DNA of 64,000 nucleotides, taken from the NCBI GenBank assembly GCA_003255025.1, contig QANY01002415.1, positions 186,001-250,000 on the forward strand, read 5' to 3'. This document shows, piece after piece, positions 58,091-64,000 of the stretch. A program made the position numbers and the translations under genes. Every line of letters begins with the position of its first letter. Position 1 is the first letter of the stretch. The stretch is from Datisca glomerata (taxonomy: Eukaryota; Streptophyta; Magnoliopsida; Cucurbitales; Datiscaceae). Below the pieces are notes generated by a model. It did no database searches. It saw only the letters and a program-made list of their open reading frames with translations, and was not told where the DNA came from.

Positions 58091-59095
58091 TGAGCATGAA
58101 TGCATATTTTCTTGAAGAGGACTACATAAGAAGTGTGAAGCCAAGAAGCACACTTATGCTAGAGGAATTATTAAGTTGGAGGACACCAACTCCCCAATCA
58201 GGAACTATTTCTGCTTCAATAATGAAAAAACTACAGCATGAGCCAGGGACTATGGAGCCTCGACGTAGAAGGAGGGTTATTAGACAGCTTGGCATGTACA
58301 TGTCTTATGGAGATTCCTTAACATCAGTCTTAGATAAGGATCATGATGAACATGTCTCCTACTCACAAGCCATGGCTGATCCTAAAGTAAATCTATAACA
58401 AGAAGCCATGAACATTGAGATACAATCGATGTACCCCAACGGAGTCTAAAAACATGTAGATCCTCCTGAAGGGGTAAAACTCGTAGGGTATAAATGGATT
58501 TATAAGAAAAATAGAGGCATGGATGTGAATGTGGAGACATTCAAAGCTAGGCTAGTAGCCAAAGGCTATACCCAAAAGGAATGTATTGACTATGATGACA
58601 CCTTCTCACCAGTGGCCAAGCTTAAATCCATCTGAATCCTCCTGTTAATTGCTACTTCCCTCGATTATGGAATTTGGCATATGGATGTCAAGACTATTTT
58701 TCTGAATGACAATCTTGAAGAGCGCATTTATATGGCTCAACCAGACGGGTTCATAGAGAAAGACCAAGAGGGCAAGGTTTATGAACTGTTGAAGTCCATT
58801 TATCGACTTAAGCAAGCATCCCAATCATGGAGTAACAGATTTGATGAAAATTGTTAAGAAATTTAGTTTTGAGCAGTTAGTGGATGAACCCTGTGTGTAT
58901 AACCTGATACACGAAAGGAATGTGGTTTTTGTGGTCCTGTACGCGGACGATATTCTGCTTATTGGGAATAATGTAGAAAAATTATCTGATGTCAAGATTT
59001 AGCTTGCAAAGCAATTTGATATGAAGGATCTTGGAGAAGCTGCATTTGTCCTAGGTATTCAATCTTTCGGGATCACAAGAACACACAATTGACAC
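58090..59095 (+). pseudogene. copia reverse transcriptase (element D)
   Basis: The open piece 58090-58398 is the integrase-to-RT linker. RT blocks follow: [10 protein letters not shown] (about 58490), [26 protein letters not shown] (first catalytic D), PDGFIEKDQEGKVYELLKSI, and the catalytic YADD at 58940. A stop and a one-base frameshift near 58855, and stops at 58396, 58448 and 58635, interrupt it. Catalytic residues are otherwise retained. Confidence 0.92.
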
Positions 59096-59209
59096 TTTCT
59101 CAAGCATCTTATATTGATAAGGTGATGGATTAATTCAATATGTAAGATTCTAAGAAAGTATATCTTCCTTTCAGGCATAGAGTTAGCCTCTTAAAGAAGT
59201 AGTCTCCCA

Positions 59210-59925
59210 AGACTCCTCAAGAAGAGGAAGACATGAGAAAGATTCCCTGTGCTTTAGTCGTAAGAAGTCTCATGTATGCGATGCTATGCACTAGGCCAGA
59301 CATTTGCTACGTAGTGGGCGTGGTGAGTCATTTTCAATCTAATCATGGACTCAAGCATTAGAATACCGTCAATGATATCCTTAAGTATTTGAGAAGAACA
59401 AGGACTTATATGCTAGTGTATTCAGGTAGTGACCTAAATATGATGGAGTATACTGATTTTGATTTTTAAGCAGACAAGGATTCTAGGAGGCCCGTTTCAG
59501 GATCGGTATTCATCCTGAACGGTGGAGCAGTTGCATGGAGAAGTATCAAGAAATCTTGCATTGCTGATTCTACCATGAAATTTGAGTATGTGACAGCTAA
59601 TGAAGCTGCAAATGAGGTTATATGGCTTAGAAAAATTTTGAAGACTCTAGAAGTTATTCCAAAAGCTGAAAAGCCCATGACATTTTAATGCGATAACAGT
59701 GGGGGTGTAACGAATTCGAAGGAACTAAGGAGCCACAGAATATCCAAACATATAGAGAGTAAATATCACCTGATTAGAGAGATCGTTCGGCATGGAGATG
59801 TTATAGTAACATATATAGCGACGATCAACAACTTGGTAGATCCATTCACGAAAAATTTAAGCAGTAAAGTCTTTGATGGTCATCTAAAGGGCATGTGGAT
59901 ACAAGATTATACACGCATACTTTAG
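59210..59925 (+). pseudogene. copia RNase H region (element D)
   Basis: RSLMYAMLCTRPDICYVVGV (about 59265) is the conserved post-RT block. Then DKDSRRPVSGSVFILNGGAVAWRS and 'EYVTANEAANEVIWLRK' match the copia RNase H 'D.RKSTSGY.F.L..GAISW.S...EAEY.A...A..E..WL'. The end reads HLIREIVRHGDVIVTYIAT...VDPFTKNLS, with stop at 59923. Internal stops at 59362, 59469 and 59688. Confidence 0.9.
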
Positions 59926-59939
59926 TCCAAGTAGGAGAT
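59926..59939 (+). other. Polypurine tract of copia D
   Basis: CCAAGTAGGAGAT sits directly before the LTR start TGTTGAAATT, like the usual copia 'AAGTGGGAGA' tract. Confidence 0.75.
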
Positions 59940-61186
59940 TGTTGAAATTATGCCCATATAAAGTAGGGTGTAATAACTATTTATGAGTATTTAGTTATTT
60001 TTAAGATATATTATATTATTCAATTTAATGAATAATTGAAAATTTTCTATTAATTAAAGTGTCTTTATAATTTAGTCAAGTGCTGGAACTATTGCCAACG
60101 TAAGAAGAGTAAAGACTAAGAGGTCTTCTAGGCAAACTCCTTTGAAATAGTTCAGAATATTATTTGTAATTTTAGGATGGACTGGACAATCGAGTCTGAT
60201 TACAACTCTTAGGTTGAACCAAATGATGCTGGTCTAGGAGCATGTGAGTGGAGACTCTAACGGTTGACCTAGACATATTATGGAACATGTTGAATAGACC
60301 AGTAACAAATTAGTTTGAAGCAAAGCCATTTATCTAGATCTAAATTTAATTGTTTAAATCTTAAGGGTATTTTCATGATTAACTTAATCATGAGGTGAAT
60401 ACGAAACTTGACTTATTTACTTGCAGTCTTTGATAGGCCAAAGGAGTGAGTTCAAATTGCCGAACAATACCTCGACCGTTGTGATCGTGATTCAACTATG
60501 TTGGAGTTACGTGATTCACAAATATGGAATTCGTGGCGAGATTGTAAAATGTAACAATATCACCTTATGCTTTATTGATGGTTGTGTGAATAAATAAACA
60601 TGGCCAGGTACTTGATGAAATGCATCATTGAATAAGATATGGTGAACTGTGTGAGACAATTCACTGTTATGTCTTTCTTATTCACAGTCAATAAAGGTTT
60701 TAAGGAAATAATAGAGGGGTAAAATGATAATTTTACATCCCGCTCTTGTTACTGATATTTATGAAGGGTAACATAGCAAAATATAGTGTGGACCTATAGT
60801 GAAGTTGTACAATGTCAGGATTAAATAGATCGGGAATTTATGGAGATAAATTCACCGAGTATTTGAATCCTATAGCTTTATTCACGTGGGTCCGTTCGGT
60901 CTTAGGAGTAGCTCATATGGACATGAATGAGAAACACCAGTTGGTTCAAGTTCTATGAAGAATGAAGAATGCAAGACAATCACTACGATTCCACCAAGTC
61001 AGAACTTCTTCGATATAAGAAATGTATAATATTATTTCCACCTCTTCTAAATACTTCAACGTAAATATGCATGATCATAAAAGATTTTATATTTAATATG
61101 ATTAAATAGTTGATGTGATTTTTTTATTTTCCGCAACCATTCGTGGTTCATTATTTTTCCATAAATTTTTAAAACTCGATCCAGCA
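59940..61186 (+). repeat. 3' LTR of copia D, with internal deletions
   Basis: Starts TGTTGAAATTATG and ends CCAGCA. It is 1247 bp against about 1853 bp for the 5' LTR. It lacks a block of about 80 bp near 60793 and about 500 bp near 60945, where 'acaccagttg' jumps straight to 'gttcaagttctatgaag'. Confidence 0.9.
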
Positions 61187-62830
61187 CGATGAACCTGAAG
61201 TCACTTCAGATGACTTAGGTGAGAGTGAACTTGGGGTCACTTCTGATGAATTGGAAAGGGTGAGCTTGAGTTTACTTCATACGACTTAGCTGAGGGTGAG
61301 CTTAAGGTCATTTCAAATGACTTAGGAGAAAGTTGAGCTTGGGATAACCTTAGATGGCTTTAGCAAGGTTGAGCATGGAGTTATCCCAAGTGACTTTGGT
61401 AAGGGTGAGTTTAGGGTCACCATAAATGACTTAGGTGAGGGTGTGCCAGGGGCCTTCTCGAATAAATTAACTGAGTTGGGGATGCCTCTAATGACTTCAT
61501 CGAGATTAAGTTTAGGGTAACCTCAAATGACCAAGGTGAGGGTGAGTTAGGGGTTCACCTTGGATGACTTCAAAGTGGATGAGCTTAGTTCGCCTTGATG
61601 ACTTCGGTCACTTAAGGAGGCTTAGGTGAATGTGAGCTTGGGGTCACCATCGAGAATGAGCCTTGGGTATCCTAACGTGGCTTAGGTAAGGGTGAGCTTG
61701 GGTCACCAGCGAGGATGAGCTTGGGAACACCCAAGATGTCTTAGGTGAAGGTGAACTTCAGGTCACCCACGAGGATGTGCCTAGAGTCACCTAAGGTGGC
61801 TTAAGTGAGGCTGAGCTTGTGGTCAATGATGAGGATGGGCCTCGGGTCACCTAAGACGGCTTAGGTGGGGGTGAGCTTAAGGTCACCAGTGAGTATGGGC
61901 CTTAGGTCACCTAAGATGGCTTAGGTGAGGGTGATCTTGGGGTCACCGATAAGGATAAGGCTTGGGTCACATAAGGTGACTTATGTGAGGCTGAGCTTGG
62001 GGTCACCGATGATGATGATCCTTGGGCACCTAAGGTGGCTTAGGTGAGGATGAGCTTAGGGCCACTGACAAAAATGAGCGTTGGGTCACATAAGCTGGCT
62101 TAGGTGAGGGTGAGCTTGGGGTCAACGGTGAGGATGAGCCTCAGGTCACCTAAGATGGCTTAGGTGAGGGTGAGCTTCGGGTCACGTGCGAAGATAGGCC
62201 TCGAGTTACCTAAGGTGGCTTAGGTGAGGCTACTCTTGGGGTCATCAGTGAGGATGGGCCTGGGGTCACCTTACATAGCTTAAGTGAGGCTACGTTTAGG
62301 GTCACCGACAAGCATTAGCCTTGGGGTCACCGACAATGATGATCCTTGGGCCACCTAAGGTGGCTTAGGTGAGGATGAGCTTGGGGTCGCCGCTGAGAAT
62401 GAGCCTTAAGTCACGTAAGGTGACTTAGATGATGGTGAGCTTTGGGTTCAGTAGCGAGGATGTTCCTGGGGTCACCTAAGATGACTTTGGTGAGGGTGAG
62501 CTTCAGGTCACCTGCGAGGTTGGGCGGTCACCTAAGTTTGTTTGGGCGAGGATGCTCTTGGGATCATCGACGATGATGAGCCTGTTGTCACCTTAGGTAG
62601 CTTAAGTGATACTGAGCTTGGGGTCACCAACGAGGATGATCCTTGGATCACCTAAGACGGCTTAGGTGAGGGAGAGCATGAGGTTATCGATAAGGATGAA
62701 CCTCAGGCCACCTACGATGGCTTAGGTGCGGGTATGTTTATGGTCATCATCGAGGATGAGCCTCGAGTCACCTAAGATTGCTTAGGTGCAAGTGTGCTTA
62801 AGGTCACCGACATGAATATACCTCGAGTCA
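61187..62830. repeat. 60-bp hairpin tandem array of element B
   Basis: About 27 degenerate 60-bp units of the same type as 21960-23115, many with TCACCTAAG-4-CTTAGGTGA. The first part (61187-61600) uses the more divergent 'cttcagatgacttaggtgag' variants, as in element A. Confidence 0.9.
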
Positions 62831-63413
62831 GACAATGTTTTCTTTTTCGTAATGATTTGGTGGACTGTCCCCACATTTTTTCTTCACATACTATTTTTAT
62901 TTTAAGTTCATCTAAAAGATATTACTCTTGTCGTAGTCATTCTACTAGTTACCACCTAGTTTGATGCGAACAAACTTTTGGTGAGTCAAACTGAATATAA
63001 GATGGGTGACTAAAAAATACTTAGTGAGGTCTTTGGAGAATAAGCAAAGGCACCTCAGTGACTTCTGCAGATGAGCTTGGTGTTGCCTCTGATGCCATCA
63101 AAATACGAGTCTGGGGTCAGTGGATGACTTTGGCAATGATGAGAATAAGTAACTTCATTTCACATAAGCAAGATTCAGCCTAGGCGTCCTCTCGTATGAC
63201 CAGTGCAAGGTTGAGGGTTACCTCCTATGACATATGCAAGATTCAGCCTGAGAGTCATTAAGTGTGACCTTGGTAGGCTTTAGAAGATGATGTTAATATT
63301 TCATTCCACGTGAGCTCTGGGATTGAGATGAGCTGTGATATTATTCTGGTGACCACATGCCTTTCAAAGCAAGTAGTCCTTTCAAGTGGGTAGATCATAA
63401 AGCTTAGTCATAT
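62831..63413. other. Leader region of element B
   Basis: Matches A's 23116-23592 (shared 'cataatgatttggt', 'aaaaaatacttgag/tagtgag' and other blocks). Non-coding. Contains an about 87-bp segment (63288-63374) not present in A. Confidence 0.7.
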
Positions 63414-63432
63414 TCCCACAGGTGGTGCTAAT
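63414..63432 (-). other. Primer-binding site of element B
   Basis: The minus strand reads ATTAGCACCACCTGTGGGA, a mutated form of element A's ATTGGCGTCGTCTGTGGGA. Confidence 0.7.
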
Positions 63433-64000
63433 TATTGACTACAATTCTCGTAGGTGAGACTACGTTAACAATGTCTTCACTTCACTCTCAAACCTGAAAT
63501 GAGGGAAGGTAAAGACGTGGACCAACATTACCTCTCTTTATATAGTGCTATTTCGGGCAGCTAGGGCAGTTGGGGCAGGGCACTCTCAGGTACGGACTAT
63601 AGTCCACCCTCCAATGAGATGTTGTCTTGGAGTAATCTCTGACGCTTCATGACACCGTGAGATGGTCAGCTGATTGACTCCTCGGTTAAGGGTTTCATGC
63701 TCACCATTAGCCTGACTCCTAATTGGTGGATGCACATTTAATGTCATTGATGACACTTTGTCCTTGACTTGGTACACACCTCGGTCTAGGAGCTGAGTTT
63801 CAGGGAGGCGGGAACATTTCTCGCCTAAGGATTTTCCTTCTATATGAGTGTATTTTTTCCCTTCTTAGATTTAGATAAAATATCGAGTTCAATAACCCTC
63901 AGTCTCAGTTCATTGAGGGCTGCCTCCTAATAGATGGACTTCACTAATGAGACTGAGCTCGTATTTGATGTGTTTAAGGTTGGGGAGCCCTCGGTTGCTT
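63433..64000 (-). repeat. 5' LTR of element B, truncated by the window end
   Basis: Aligns with the first part of 33630-34947 and 23611-25128 ('acaatgtcttcacttcactctcaaa', 'gtacggactatagtccaccctc', 'gattttccttctat'). A deletion near 63512 removes the section containing 'cttttccccttcc'. The minisatellite part would lie beyond 64000. Confidence 0.85.

Larger units (their letters stand above)
35783..61186 (+). mobile_element. Ty1/copia LTR retrotransposon D, with nested gypsy and CACTA insertions
   Basis: Left LTR at 35783-36940 plus 49834-50528 (split by gypsy element C), primer-binding site at 50529, gag split by a CACTA element, then protease, integrase, reverse transcriptase and RNase H in copia order, a purine tract, and the right LTR at 59940-61186. 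Without the insertions the element is about 8.8 kb. It inserted into element B in the opposite orientation. The expected 5-bp target duplication is not seen (AATTC on the left, CGATG on the right). All genes are broken. Confidence 0.9.
33630..64000 (-). mobile_element. Non-coding LTR retrotransposon B (same family as A), split by nested insertions, runs off the window
   Basis: B's own sequence is 33630-35782 and 61187-64000. It matches element A block by block: LTR, palindromic arrays, 60-bp array, leader, primer-binding site and 5' LTR. Everything between 35783 and 61186 is later insertion. On the minus strand its 3' LTR is on the left and its 5' LTR is on the right, cut by the window end. 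No coding region is present. An 87-bp segment at about 63288-63374 is absent from A. Confidence 0.82.

Overview
This is a plant nuclear window: AT-rich, almost gene-free and built mostly from transposable elements. LTR retrotransposons of the Ty1/copia and Ty3/gypsy (Tat-type) superfamilies, hAT, CACTA and probably PIF/Harbinger DNA transposons, and one spliced fragment of a chloroplast-protein gene (CURT1B-like) point to a flowering plant. The species cannot be named from the sequence alone. No intact host gene, tRNA, rRNA or CRISPR array was found.

Layout. 1-3158 is gene-free and holds an AT microsatellite. 3159-13290 is a decayed minus-strand Ty1/copia element (E). It is interrupted by a solo copia LTR at 5743-7616 (target duplication TGGTG) and a hAT-type element at 9517-10451 (8-bp target duplication, 7 of 8 matching). 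A second, unrelated solo LTR lies at 16250-16963 (target duplication CTGAG). A cluster of five small hairpins lies at 19667-19893. 20143-25128 is element A, a minus-strand LTR element with no coding region. It has a 1.5-kb LTR carrying a minisatellite and an internal region made of two arrays of hairpin-forming repeats. 25129-33629 is mostly unique sequence with a fold-back element (29341-29629), a probable Harbinger-type element (30446-31938) and two exons of a CURT1B-like gene (32325-32597).

33630-64000 is a nest of insertions. The outermost layer is element B, a second copy of the non-coding family of element A, whose 5' LTR runs off the window end. B is split by a Ty1/copia element (D, 35783-61186). 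D's left LTR is split by a Ty3/gypsy Tat-type element (C, 36941-49828; target duplication GTAGT). C is split by a hAT transposon (45447-47287; 8-bp duplication, 7 of 8 matching). D's gag gene is separately split by a CACTA transposon (52471-56152; target duplication CAA). All retrotransposon genes carry stops and frameshifts.

How the parts relate. Elements A and B share LTR termini, LTR body sequence, primer-binding site and polypurine tract with the coding element C, so A and B look like non-autonomous derivatives moved by C-type enzymes. C also has an antisense gene downstream of pol with two candidate introns. The most unusual structures are the 60-bp hairpin repeats and the palindromic arrays with alternating 75/125-bp spacing in A and B, and the 23-bp minisatellite inside their LTRs.
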